Below, piece after piece: positions 16,376 to 25,248 of a DNA stretch of 29,597 nucleotides. The notes beneath the pieces were generated by a model that ran no database searches, was not told the DNA's origin, and saw nothing but the letters and a program-made list of their open reading frames with translations. Source of the stretch: Bacteroidales bacterium UBA4116 (lineage in GTDB: Bacteria; Bacteroidota; Bacteroidia; Bacteroidales; Tannerellaceae); assembly GCA_002381645.1 (NCBI GenBank), contig DFXE01000002.1:1-29597 (forward strand). Direction: 5' to 3'. A program made the translations under genes and the position numbers. The stretch's first letter is position 1. Every line of letters starts with the position of its first letter.

Positions 16376-18214
16376 TCAATTTACGAAGATGCGGTAGTTA
16401 AATGTATCAGGTGACCTTGCTATTAACAGGTTATAAAGATTACTTTTCAAATCATCCGAAGATTCCAAATTGAACTGATGTTTGGGATGGATAAACACAT
16501 CAATTGTACGTATCAACCCTTCTTTAGGTTTACTGCTTACTTGTACGCCTTTCTTTACCTCTACAAAAGAGATAATATCGCTAAATTCGCTATAGCAGAA
16601 ATTCACTATATCTTCAGTTGTGTAAATCCTGTCTCTACTGGTCAAAACATATTTATAAATATCCAGTATATTGGATGACTTTGGTTTCCCTTTCCCTCCT
16701 GTAGATGGAGTCAGCGAAATAATAAGTGAAGAATCAACAAAAGTTTCATTATATGGAGCAAAAAATGTGCCTGCATTAATTCCATTTACCATTTCACAGT
16801 TTGTTACCCAATAATCAACAAAAATAATTTCGTTTTTATTTTCCGAATCAATAATCAGGTATGAAGGAATTTCCCTGTTCTTATTAATATCATTCAGTTT
16901 ATGTTCCAGGGAGGTTATTAACGTTTCCACATTTGTGATCATATCTTCAAGAAAACCTTTCCCGATCAATGAAAACGCTGCACCTTCGTCACGCAGAAGA
17001 TCAACCATTTGTGCAATATATTCTTTGGCATCCCGGGAATCAAAACGTTCAGTCCCGCCCCTTCTTACTGAATAGGTTCCGTATTGATGAGTTTCCGTAT
17101 CTCTGAAGGGAAGCTGTTTATATTGTCTATTATGAGAATCCGTAACCGACAAGACGGAAAGAAAATATTCCTTATCATCCGTTTCCAAAGGAATTATATT
17201 AGATAATCTCTGATTTCCCGAACTGTGAGAACGGAGGCTTTTGTTAGCGACCGGGAAAACATTCAAAGACGCTAATGTCCTGTCAATAATCTCTTCATCG
17301 AAAGAAGCGGGAAAATTGACGTGAAACCAGTAAACGGACTCTGTTAATTGTTCCAGTATTTCGTCAGGAAAAAACGGCTTTAATTCCGGTGGAAATATCT
17401 CCTTCTTCATATCAGAGACTTTCAACTCATCTTTTATCGTTAAAAAACGATGGTTATAGAAACTTTTTATGCTTTCATCTGATATAGCCGCGAGGTTATA
17501 ACTGGAAAACAACGACATATCCCCATTGTCAAGTGCATTATCCTTCAACGTAAATATACCGGGTGCTACCTGTACAGGTTTGCCATTATGCTTCCATTGT
17601 GTAAACGGAAGTAAGTGGAAATATTCATTTTTGTTTTCAATATTTATAAAATCAAAATAAAAAGAGAGATTCCGAAGGGAATCAATCCCCGGATCCAATT
17701 GTAACCCGATCCAGATATTGTAGGATAAATCTTCAGTTTTGGCATTACTCCTTGTCAGGATTTCCTTGTTAAGTATATCATTTAATGTATAAATACTCCT
17801 GCCACATACCATGGTTTTCACACTTCCTTTTATCAAATGGAAATTATCAACCGGATGAAAACTTACATCACTTACTTTATTCCGTTGCTTAAAAACAGGA
17901 TTATCATAATAAAAACCTGTTTGTTTATTTACAATACCCTTCGTTTCTATAGGTTGCGTATACAAAAGCATATGTGCAGGCCGGACCGACATCAGGATAT
18001 CAGGGGTAAGCAAATGGGCGATCCGCTCCAATATACGTGTCTCAATATCATTTACTTCATTGGATAATTTATATATTTCACTGGCTAAAGCTTCTATCAA
18101 TAGTTTTACCAAAGGATCAAGATTTTCAATGTTCCTTACCCCCCAGAAATTTGCCGCATTCTTATACATGCGATCCTTAATGTTTTCCTTATAATATTTT
18201 TTTTTGTTTTCCAT
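16376..18214 (-). CDS. tssF: TssF, T6SS baseplate wedge protein
   Basis: A 612-aa cytoplasmic protein, the largest wedge subunit. The N-terminus is typical: the segment with VKLLIEALASEIYKLSNEVNDIETRILERIAHLLTPD is the helical start shared by TssF and gp6/gpJ-like baseplate proteins, followed by a beta-rich body (SVRPAHMLLYTQP, GIFTLKDNALDNGDMSLFSSYNLAAI). The end has TTEDIVNFCYSEFSDIISFVEVKKGV and IDVFIHPKH, also typical of the family. Length agrees with usual TssF (~590-630). It is preceded by tssE with a 19-bp gap and followed by tssN. Confidence 0.92.
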   Translation of the reverse strand: MENKKKYYKENIKDRMYKNAANFWGVRNIENLDPLVKLLIEALASEIYKLSNEVNDIETRILERIAHLLTPDILMSVRPAHMLLYTQPIETKGIVNKQTGFYYDNPVFKQRNKVSDVSFHPVDNFHLIKGSVKTMVCGRSIYTLNDILNKEILTRSNAKTEDLSYNIWIGLQLDPGIDSLRNLSFYFDFINIENKNEYFHLLPFTQWKHNGKPVQVAPGIFTLKDNALDNGDMSLFSSYNLAAISDESIKSFYNHRFLTIKDELKVSDMKKEIFPPELKPFFPDEILEQLTESVYWFHVNFPASFDEEIIDRTLASLNVFPVANKSLRSHSSGNQRLSNIIPLETDDKEYFLSVLSVTDSHNRQYKQLPFRDTETHQYGTYSVRRGGTERFDSRDAKEYIAQMVDLLRDEGAAFSLIGKGFLEDMITNVETLITSLEHKLNDINKNREIPSYLIIDSENKNEIIFVDYWVTNCEMVNGINAGTFFAPYNETFVDSSLIISLTPSTGGKGKPKSSNILDIYKYVLTSRDRIYTTEDIVNFCYSEFSDIISFVEVKKGVQVSSKPKEGLIRTIDVFIHPKHQFNLESSDDLKSNLYNLLIARSPDTFNYRIFVN

Positions 18215-18233
18215 AATAAGTAGTATATCAATG

Positions 18234-18671
18234 TCAGTCTGACGAAAGCGGCCCTAAATATAAAGAATAATAAAAACAACATTTGGCACCGGTCTTTATC
18301 AGCCTGGCATCAATCCGTATATCGGCCTTTTTCCTTATGGAAGTTGCCCCCGAAAGTACATCTTCTTTCCTGGTATCAGAAAAGCTGACAGAAGGAACAA
18401 CTTCATAAATACGCGGTTCGTATTTCGTTATTGCTTCCCTTATAAAACGTAAGAACTGGTCTTCCCATAAACTTTTCGATACGACCCTTTCAAAATCCAG
18501 ATTCCATATTTCACATCCGAATTTCGGGTCATATTTATGCTCACCCGGACATGTAGTTATAATTAGTTCCAGATTATTATCTATAGATTCCTTTTCACTA
18601 TATTTAGATAGATTGCGTATATTAGATTCAAATATTCTTGATAAATCTATTGGTATTTTATAAAAATCCAT
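18234..18671 (-). CDS. tssE: TssE, gp25-like T6SS baseplate protein
   Basis: A 145-aa cytoplasmic protein of the GPW/gp25 family, which joins the wedge to the sheath. Support comes from the middle of the protein: LIITTCPGEHKYDPKFGCEIWNLDFE matches the gp25 core (normally ...GExxxxPxFGxxxW/L...), followed by FIREAITKYEPRIYEVVPSVSF, the helix plus EPRI strand of the family. It is the first gene of the minus-strand operon, and its start is 134 bp from the divergent tssO-like gene, with promoter elements between them. Confidence 0.92.
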   Translation of the reverse strand: MDFYKIPIDLSRIFESNIRNLSKYSEKESIDNNLELIITTCPGEHKYDPKFGCEIWNLDFERVVSKSLWEDQFLRFIREAITKYEPRIYEVVPSVSFSDTRKEDVLSGATSIRKKADIRIDARLIKTGAKCCFYYSLYLGPLSSD

Positions 18672-18805
18672 CGTATAAAATATTTAGATAGGTTTTAAAA
18701 TCAAACTTCGCAAAAGTAAAAAAAAATAACTATATTGCGCCTTTAAATTATAAAATAAATTTACATATAAATAACAGTATATATATCTACTTAATTTCTA
18801 ACCGT
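18672..18805. promoter_or_regulatory. Divergent promoter region between tssE and tssO-like operons
   Basis: This AT-rich gap serves two outward operons. On the minus strand, TACTTTTG (complement of 18711-18718) matches the Bacteroidota -7 element TAnnTTTG, 40 bp from the tssE start. On the plus strand, TATATTGC near 18732 is one base away from that consensus, and TTCG at 18707 sits ~20 bases upstream as a possible -33 (consensus TTTG). I see no operator-like palindrome. Confidence 0.55.
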
Positions 18806-19309
18806 ATGAAAGCAAAGAATAATGATAAAGTCCGCCAGGCAATTTATCGTTTTGTAAAATACCTCATCGCTTCAGTAGCATTAGCTGTGTGTATATTCTT
18901 CGGATTTTTGAAGACTTCGGCCATTGAAGTGAATAAAATTCTGGATAAAACAGTGGAATACGATCTGATCCAGGCAAGACAGGTGGAGCTAACCGAAAAA
19001 ATGGATACATTGTATTTTTACGCAAGTCTGCTGAACACCGACCCTACAATCAATCATGTTTTAATGCAGAATACGTTGAGTAATCGGAAACTCCAGTTTT
19101 CAAATGTTGTTTCAGATGTATCGGATAGGGATTTCCGCCTGTACAAAAGATTATCGCAGCAAATGAATGTATTCCTTAATATAAAGGATTCCATAAAAGT
19201 TTCCATCTCTGAAGAAGAATTAGTCCGGACCGATTTATTAAGATGCATTTCGGATAACAGGAATATAAAAAGGAGATTATCCACAGGAGGAATAACAATA
19301 GAAAGGTAA
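18806..19309 (+). CDS. tssO: TssO-like T6SS bitopic membrane protein (first copy)
   Basis: A 167-aa inner-membrane protein. A basic cytoplasmic N-terminus is followed by one hydrophobic helix at ~17-37 (FVKYLIASVALAVCIFFGFL) and a ~130-residue periplasmic domain that is mostly helical (LIQARQVELTEKMDTLYFYASLL, NRKLQFSNVVSDVSDRDFRLYKRLSQQM). This layout is that of the small TssO-type component of T6SSiii. It is the first gene of the forward operon, and the next gene, 22 bp later, has the same layout. Which of the two is TssO and which may be the component called TssP is uncertain; the symbol is assigned by order. Confidence 0.7.
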   Translation: MKAKNNDKVRQAIYRFVKYLIASVALAVCIFFGFLKTSAIEVNKILDKTVEYDLIQARQVELTEKMDTLYFYASLLNTDPTINHVLMQNTLSNRKLQFSNVVSDVSDRDFRLYKRLSQQMNVFLNIKDSIKVSISEEELVRTDLLRCISDNRNIKRRLSTGGITIER

Positions 19310-19331
19310 ACAACACTATCACTATACTACT

Positions 19332-19832
19332 ATGAATGATACAATGAACCAAAAAGAGAGAATCATAGGTTTTATTTATGTTTTCTTGCTATTTGTTGCT
19401 ACAGCTTTTATTTGCTGCTTATTATTGTTCTATTACAATTCGGATTTTAAAATCTTTTCCCAGAAAGATTTTGCCATTGCTAAGATGGATAGGATCAGGG
19501 AATACCAGAACGCCCAGAGTTCGGTAATACATGCCGTTGATTCGCTTTATAATAAAATAAATCGTTTTAATCCTGCTATCAATGCGATATATGAAGAAAA
19601 TGATATCCGGTTTATGATCAACGACCTGAAGAACACGTATGAGAAAAACGCATGGGATTTAAGGTATAAGTCTTTTCTTCATGTATCCGAATTCTACTTC
19701 ATGTGGTTTACCGACAAGAAAGAACTTTGGAGTAAACAGGACAATATCGCCCGTTTCAAGAAAAACCTTGAAGAATGTGAGATTGGTTTATCTAATAAAA
19801 AAAATGAACTTAACGCTGCTACACGAAAATAA
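19332..19832 (+). CDS. Second TssO-like/TssP-candidate T6SS bitopic membrane protein
   Basis: A 166-aa protein with the same plan as its upstream neighbour: short cytoplasmic N-terminus, one membrane helix at ~12-35 (GFIYVFLLFVATAFICCLLLFYY) and a helical periplasmic domain (FAIAKMDRIREYQNAQSSVIHAVDSLYNKINRF, ending in a Lys/Glu-rich coiled-coil-like tail, FKKNLEECEIGLSNKKNEL). The shared motif 'DSLYxKI / MDTLYFYAS' and similar length suggest an old duplication, though identity is low. It is part of the Bacteroidota trans-envelope complex by context. Start ATG at 19332; a second Met four codons later is possible. Confidence 0.7.
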   Translation: MNDTMNQKERIIGFIYVFLLFVATAFICCLLLFYYNSDFKIFSQKDFAIAKMDRIREYQNAQSSVIHAVDSLYNKINRFNPAINAIYEENDIRFMINDLKNTYEKNAWDLRYKSFLHVSEFYFMWFTDKKELWSKQDNIARFKKNLEECEIGLSNKKNELNAATRK

Positions 19833-19838
19833 TTTGTC

Positions 19839-20723
19839 ATGAAGAGGATCAGTAATTCTAAATTATATATTGTTATTTCCGCTATTATACTATGCGCTAT
19901 TATTGCTTTCTTTATCCGCTACCTCTTTACTAAAAGGGAAGTGCTGGCTTTCATTTCCGCATCCGAAATTTACAGAGGAGAAACATTGTCTTTTGCGGAC
20001 AGTACCTTTAACGCTAAAAGTTGGCTTTGGGAGTTCGGAAACGGCGATATATCCGATAAGCAAACAGGCAGATATACATATAAGAAAACTGGTAGTTACC
20101 AAATTCGGTTGACTGTTGATAATTCCCTGCAAAAAGAGTTTATCGTTAATGTTAAACCACCTGTCAGGCTTGAAAGGGATTCATTAATAACCATTCAGGC
20201 ACCGTCAACAGCTGTTCAGGATGAATTGATCGTATTCAGGGGTGTAGGATTATCAAAACAATGGAGATGGTCATTCGGCGAGACAGGTATTATCGATTCC
20301 AGAAACCAGGTTGCCATATATTCTTATTCCTTACCCGGCATTTATGACGTCGAACTTACGACCGAAGACACAAAATACCCGATCATGCATCGGATCGAGA
20401 TTTTCCCCGGTTACATGGAGAATGATACATTAGATGTTTTGACACTGGTCGGAAACGATATCCGTGAAAAACTGCAGGCGATTGTTGACGGAAAACCTTT
20501 CAATCCGAATTATAATCATATCATGAATAAATATTTATGTAAAAACCCTCAATTGCTGGTTATCGTCAATAACGACAAACGAAATGATTTTTATTCATAT
20601 TGCCAGGGGCTTAAAATTATAGGAAGAAGAAACACAACCATTGTCGAAGTTGTAGTCGTACCCAGTGAAGAGTCTCCGGAATGTTTACAAAAACTATATG
20701 TAACCCAATTTACCCATGATTAG
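19839..20723 (+). CDS. Membrane-anchored PKD-domain protein of the T6SSiii envelope complex
   Basis: A 294-aa protein. One N-terminal membrane helix at ~9-28 (YIVISAIILCAIIAFFIRYLF) anchors it with the rest in the periplasm. The LCAI sequence is not a proper lipobox because Leu precedes the Cys. Residues ~37-107 form a PKD-like immunoglobulin fold with the signature WLWEFGNGDIS...YTYKKTGSYQIRLTV. A second PKD-like unit lies at ~125-185 (WRWSFGETG...YSYSLPGIYDVELTT). A C-terminal domain of ~100 residues is unassigned. The gene is in the position where T6SSiii loci place TssP or TssQ; which name applies is uncertain. It overlaps tssR by 8 bp. Confidence 0.75.
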   Translation: MKRISNSKLYIVISAIILCAIIAFFIRYLFTKREVLAFISASEIYRGETLSFADSTFNAKSWLWEFGNGDISDKQTGRYTYKKTGSYQIRLTVDNSLQKEFIVNVKPPVRLERDSLITIQAPSTAVQDELIVFRGVGLSKQWRWSFGETGIIDSRNQVAIYSYSLPGIYDVELTTEDTKYPIMHRIEIFPGYMENDTLDVLTLVGNDIREKLQAIVDGKPFNPNYNHIMNKYLCKNPQLLVIVNNDKRNDFYSYCQGLKIIGRRNTTIVEVVVVPSEESPECLQKLYVTQFTHD

Positions 20724-23196
20724 AAAGTATCTCTGTTTGATTTTCCCCATTTTGGTTCTGCTAACCTCATGTGGGCCGATAAACAAATTCACCCGCCTAA
20801 AGAAAACGCCGAGGGAATACAGCCTGAATTATTGCGGAGAACCTATCATTGCGCCAAGGACCAATTACGATAAAGAATTATGGATTGTATTCTCCGACAG
20901 GGACAACAATATAAGCTACCGGAACCCGGGAGGTAAGGTGAAGTTTAAAGAAGTCGAATTCCTGCAACCTTTTTTCGTTATAAAAGAAAAAGGTGATTTT
21001 TTACGTTTGGTAAAATATGACCCCGAAATTGTGGAAAATGATTTGTTCAACGGAAAAATTAAAGACAGAAAGAAAGCCGAATATTACGGATGGATGCATA
21101 AATCCCGCCTGTTGCTCACGAAACAATCCGTAACCGACATTACGACAGGCTTTAAGAACAAACAACTTTCAATTGTCACCGATTCCGTCCCGTTAATGAG
21201 TCCGGGTATATTTTTTCAAGACGATTCCATTCGGATATTTAAAGACCCTAACCTAAGTGTTGAGAATGGAAAAATTCCTCTATACGAAGTCCTTTATACC
21301 TTAAAATTAGCACCCGACAGGGAAAAAGCTTTGGTTTCAAGGAAGACAATAGTTTCTCCCGACAGTTCGAATACCGATATAATGGGTTGGGTTCATACCT
21401 CCTTAATAAAAGACATCGGACAACGTTTGCATGTAAATTTAAAGTCGGTCCCTGCCGATTCCCTGCTTTATAAATCAGAAGACAAGTGCGATACGTTGTC
21501 AATATCAGACTGGATCTCAGGAGAAAGCAACAGTATTATTCAACGCAATAAAGCGTTAAAATATAGTATGGCCTCAAAATATTGTGTGGATGATACGGTT
21601 GTAAGTTTTAAAACAGGGATACCTGTCCCGGTGGTAGACCAACGGGATAATTATGTTTTTAACGTCAATGGAAATAAAATATCCTACAGCCGGTTCAAAG
21701 AACTCGAAAAGGAACTGAGGAAGTTGAATGTGGTTTTTGTTTTCGAAGGTCGGGAAAAAGTATTGGAAACCTACCCGTCTATAGTAAGTGCTATTCAAAA
21801 CCTGCAACCCTTATTTGAGCAGGAAGACGATATCCATTCCTATAAGTTTGGCGCCGTTGTCGCCTATCAGGGATTAACCCCCGAATCAAGGCCCAATATC
21901 AAGTCGGTCGGATTAACTTCCAATTATACCGAAATGATCGACTACCTCATATCCGAAGCCGATAATACGGCAGAACAAAAACCTTTACCTACCAGGCATA
22001 CCTGGAGCGGGGTACGAAAAGCCGTCGATATGATCGAACCCTATAGTAAAGAAACTAATATACTTGTCATTATAGGAGAAACGGGCTACAGCGAATGGGT
22101 AGATTCATTGCTGGTACAAAGGGCATCCGCCGCCAATTGCCGCATATTGGGATATCAGATGAATAGTATTGAAGACAATATGGGTAATAACTTCGTATTG
22201 CAGATTGAAAATATGATCGAACATTACGCGTACAGGAAATCCATTACAAAAAGGGAGATGATCGTTTATGTAGACCAGCTCAAACAATACAACAAATATA
22301 GGGAAAGTACTAAAAATGCCTATGCTTTAGACTTTCCGGAAAGGAGTATGACACAGGGCTGGATCATTTTCCCCGAAAAGAGGGCGGAAATGCCGTTGGA
22401 GCTGTTAACCAACGGAGTAGATACGTTAGTGTCCGAAGTCAAATGGGATAACGACAATCTGGTCAATAGCCTTTACAAAGCTTTTAATACGGTAGGTAAT
22501 CACAGGTACCGGTATGACTCTTTATTTGTCGATTATAACTCATGGGATTCGGTAAAACTGCTGAACCGTGAGATTCCCCGAATCTTTAAAAACCAACTTC
22601 CCGCATGGTATATGCCTTCCGAAAAAGTGGCTATGCCTGATTCCCTGGATGAAAAATCCAGATATCATTTATTACTTACAAAAGATGAATTAGATAATTT
22701 ATTACAATACATGAGTGATATCAGCGCTAATGAGCCGGATTATAAATACAAAGGAGGTAAAAGAAAAAACAAAAGGGAAATATGCAACTGTCCTGATGAT
22801 GATATACCGTATGAGGTGCCCGAGATAGAAACCGACTCCGACGGCAACCCTGAATACCGTAGTACAAGGCGTACCCGGACATTATTACGCAACACATTTA
22901 TAAATGAATTGAAAGATTGTAAAAGATGCAAATATAAAAACGGCAATTTAAAAAGTCTAAAATTAGCTGAGGCCCAACTCAGGATAACAGGTTGTCCCAC
23001 ATATCATCCCGATATGAGGAAATATTCGATAAGGGATATTAAAAGGAAAAAATGTATATCCGATAAAGAGCTCGACGACCTTATTCTCTATTTCAAGCAG
23101 AAAAGAGAGCAGTTTGATACCTACCTCGCAAATCCCGACAAATTCGTATCGAACGGGGAAACCTATTACTGGGTAGACCAACGGCTATTGCCTTAA
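20716..23196 (+). CDS. tssR: TssR-like outer-membrane-associated T6SS lipoprotein
   Basis: An 826-aa lipoprotein. The signal sequence has the lipobox LLTSC with C19 as the lipidated residue, so it is probably anchored to the outer membrane facing the periplasm. Two SH3-like segments (LDITTG...YGWMHKSRLLL; IMGWVHTSLI) lie in the first ~240 residues. Residues ~335-480 look like a von Willebrand A fold (LNVVFVFEGREKVLETYPSIVSAIQNL and NILVIIGETG), but the metal-binding DxSxS motif is replaced by EGRE, so it probably does not bind a metal. A Cys-rich patch follows near ~690-760 (ICNCPDDD, CKRCKYKNG). Size, lipoprotein signal and VWA-like core match TssR of T6SSiii, thought to contribute the periplasmic part of the complex. 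Confidence 0.85.
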   Translation: MIRKYLCLIFPILVLLTSCGPINKFTRLKKTPREYSLNYCGEPIIAPRTNYDKELWIVFSDRDNNISYRNPGGKVKFKEVEFLQPFFVIKEKGDFLRLVKYDPEIVENDLFNGKIKDRKKAEYYGWMHKSRLLLTKQSVTDITTGFKNKQLSIVTDSVPLMSPGIFFQDDSIRIFKDPNLSVENGKIPLYEVLYTLKLAPDREKALVSRKTIVSPDSSNTDIMGWVHTSLIKDIGQRLHVNLKSVPADSLLYKSEDKCDTLSISDWISGESNSIIQRNKALKYSMASKYCVDDTVVSFKTGIPVPVVDQRDNYVFNVNGNKISYSRFKELEKELRKLNVVFVFEGREKVLETYPSIVSAIQNLQPLFEQEDDIHSYKFGAVVAYQGLTPESRPNIKSVGLTSNYTEMIDYLISEADNTAEQKPLPTRHTWSGVRKAVDMIEPYSKETNILVIIGETGYSEWVDSLLVQRASAANCRILGYQMNSIEDNMGNNFVLQIENMIEHYAYRKSITKREMIVYVDQLKQYNKYRESTKNAYALDFPERSMTQGWIIFPEKRAEMPLELLTNGVDTLVSEVKWDNDNLVNSLYKAFNTVGNHRYRYDSLFVDYNSWDSVKLLNREIPRIFKNQLPAWYMPSEKVAMPDSLDEKSRYHLLLTKDELDNLLQYMSDISANEPDYKYKGGKRKNKREICNCPDDDIPYEVPEIETDSDGNPEYRSTRRTRTLLRNTFINELKDCKRCKYKNGNLKSLKLAEAQLRITGCPTYHPDMRKYSIRDIKRKKCISDKELDDLILYFKQKREQFDTYLANPDKFVSNGETYYWVDQRLLP

Positions 23197-23216
23197 AAAA
23201 TTCAATATAAAGATTT

Positions 23217-25238
23217 ATGAAAATACACATCCGACAATTAAGTTTCCTAATAGGAATTATGTACGTTTCCTTTTCTTACGCACAGGAATCCCTTCCTGTC
23301 CTGCAGGTGGATACTACCCCGGTATATATATTAATGGATAATCCATCCATAACAACCCGCACCATAAATTTTACCAATCAGGGCAAGGCCGGATTGGAGT
23401 ACGCGGTTTCAATCGATTATGTACGGAAATCAGATTGGAATAAGGGGAAGGAAGACGATCGGGAAATAATATCCGATAGTATTCCTATAAGCAGGAAGTA
23501 TCAGTATGTCGATACTTTATTATTGAGCGCGTCATATGGCAGAAACGAAGCAGAGGCTACGACTATGGCTACCCGGTTCAACGGAGGCGCTGCGGGTATT
23601 AATATTTCGGATGTCGGCACATGGTTTTTCTGTGAGAACATCAGAGAAGGAACCCTTACTGCTGAAATACGCGCGGGAGGAAATTCCATCGATGAATCTT
23701 TCCTGATAAGCAAGGGGACGTTAACCTACAAGGAGGAAACGAACCCGATAAACGGCAGATTGTACAGGATCAAACTGGATTACAGCGCCTCAATCTATCC
23801 ATATGAAGATTTCTATGTGGTAATAACCTATCCGAAAGGGATCAAACGTCCCCAGGGTTGTGTCGTACATGAAACCGTGGAAACGGTCAACGGCCGTTTC
23901 CTGGTTAATGATAAAGGAAGCTGGAGAAATATTCAGCAGGCAGAAGGATATACCAAATACGGATTTATCATGTACGCCGCCGAACGTTCCGCTAAAAACA
24001 GTTCCTGGATGACGTTGATTACCACGCCGAACGGAAAACTCAGCCCGGGCGGACGGGCATCCGCAAGTATCCGGATAAATGGCAACCCGGCCCGCCTGGG
24101 CGCGCAATATGCCGACGTGGTGATCCGTTCGAATGATCCGGTAAAACCCGAAGCCAGGGTTCCTGTGATTTTAAGGCGCAACGAAGCCCCTTATTTTGAG
24201 AATGCTCCGAAAGAGGTTTCTATTGTAGAGGATTCACTTATTGTGGTTGAAATGACAGTTGTCGACTACGAAGATGATAAGTTTACAATAGAACCGGTAC
24301 AGGGATGTAAAATCGCCAGCTTTTCTATCAAAGATTCCCTGTTGACCGTAAGGATCGCGCCAAAGAAAGGTGACGCGGGCGACTATATAATGACCTTTAA
24401 AGCAACAGACGAACATAAACTGGTGCGTGAGCTGACACTAAAAATAAATGTTTCCCAACCACCGGCCTATTACGGCCCCCGGCAACTGGTAATATCCTTC
24501 AGGGAGGATTCCGTCATTTACGACATTCATGATCTGTTCAGGGATCCCGACGGAGATAAAATTTCTTTCACGGTATCGGGTCAGGACGAGGGTGTCATCA
24601 CCGTATCCCAAATAAACAGCAGCCTTTTCGCTGTCAAGCCCCTGAAGGTCGGAAACGGCAATCTATTGTTTGAGGTGAGGGACGAAAGAGGGTCAAAAAC
24701 AAATACCACGGTAGAGGTTGTGGTGGGAGAATGTACCAATCCCGAAGGGATAGTCCGCCAGAAATGGAACAGCATACTCTTTGTAGATAACTCGTCGGGT
24801 AATTTTGCGGCCGACGGATACTTATGGTATAAGAACCATGAACCCATCGAAGGCGCTAATAAACAATTCTATTCCTCCGAGAATAATACGAACGGCGGCG
24901 AACTGGATTATGCGGCGGAATATTATGTCCGGATGGTTACTGTAGCGGGCGATACGGTTTACAGTTGCCCTGTTTATCCCAGTAAAAGGAGTTTAGCCAT
25001 ATCGGCCGGGCCAAACCCCGTGTCAAAGGGAGGTACGCTGCAAATAGAAGCAGACATTCCCGGAAATACAAACAGCGAAGGTTACGTGCAGTTTTTCAAT
25101 CTGGCCGGACAGTTAGAAAGAACGGTAAAGGTGAAAGGCAGTACTTATTCGGCACAGGTTCCCAATAAAGAAGGTATTTACCTGGTGAGGGTAATCGCCG
25201 GCAACATGACAAAAACATTTATGATAAAAGTAAATTGA
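23217..25238 (+). CDS. T9SS-exported protein with cadherin-like domains
   Basis: A 673-aa secreted protein. It has a signal peptide at 1-22 (cleavage after SYA) and a C-terminal type A T9SS sorting domain at ~595-673: PNPVSKGG, then VQFFNLAGQLERTVKV, then KEGIYLVRVIAGNMTKTFMIKV. Residues ~30-320 are beta-rich, with an Ig/ASPM-like segment before ~320 (ADVVIRSNDPVKPEARVPVILR). Residues ~322-414 and 415-505 form two cadherin-like/BIg repeats (FENAPKEVSIVEDS; FRDPDGDKISF). It would reach the cell surface through the T9SS, though it lies in the T6SS operon 20 bp after tssR and 10 bp before an outer-membrane barrel. Its role in secretion is unknown; it might stabilise the outer-membrane exit or act as a surface receptor. 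Family assignments are firm, function inferred. Confidence 0.85.
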   Translation: MKIHIRQLSFLIGIMYVSFSYAQESLPVLQVDTTPVYILMDNPSITTRTINFTNQGKAGLEYAVSIDYVRKSDWNKGKEDDREIISDSIPISRKYQYVDTLLLSASYGRNEAEATTMATRFNGGAAGINISDVGTWFFCENIREGTLTAEIRAGGNSIDESFLISKGTLTYKEETNPINGRLYRIKLDYSASIYPYEDFYVVITYPKGIKRPQGCVVHETVETVNGRFLVNDKGSWRNIQQAEGYTKYGFIMYAAERSAKNSSWMTLITTPNGKLSPGGRASASIRINGNPARLGAQYADVVIRSNDPVKPEARVPVILRRNEAPYFENAPKEVSIVEDSLIVVEMTVVDYEDDKFTIEPVQGCKIASFSIKDSLLTVRIAPKKGDAGDYIMTFKATDEHKLVRELTLKINVSQPPAYYGPRQLVISFREDSVIYDIHDLFRDPDGDKISFTVSGQDEGVITVSQINSSLFAVKPLKVGNGNLLFEVRDERGSKTNTTVEVVVGECTNPEGIVRQKWNSILFVDNSSGNFAADGYLWYKNHEPIEGANKQFYSSENNTNGGELDYAAEYYVRMVTVAGDTVYSCPVYPSKRSLAISAGPNPVSKGGTLQIEADIPGNTNSEGYVQFFNLAGQLERTVKVKGSTYSAQVPNKEGIYLVRVIAGNMTKTFMIKVN

Positions 25239-25248
25239 TTCGACTATT

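Noticed and set aside
16376..18214. Bacteriophage or contractile injection system (eCIS) baseplate rather than T6SS
   Set aside because: TssK, TssN, TssR, Hcp and a VgrG-Rhs pair in the same locus identify a T6SSiii; no phage head or lysis genes are seen.
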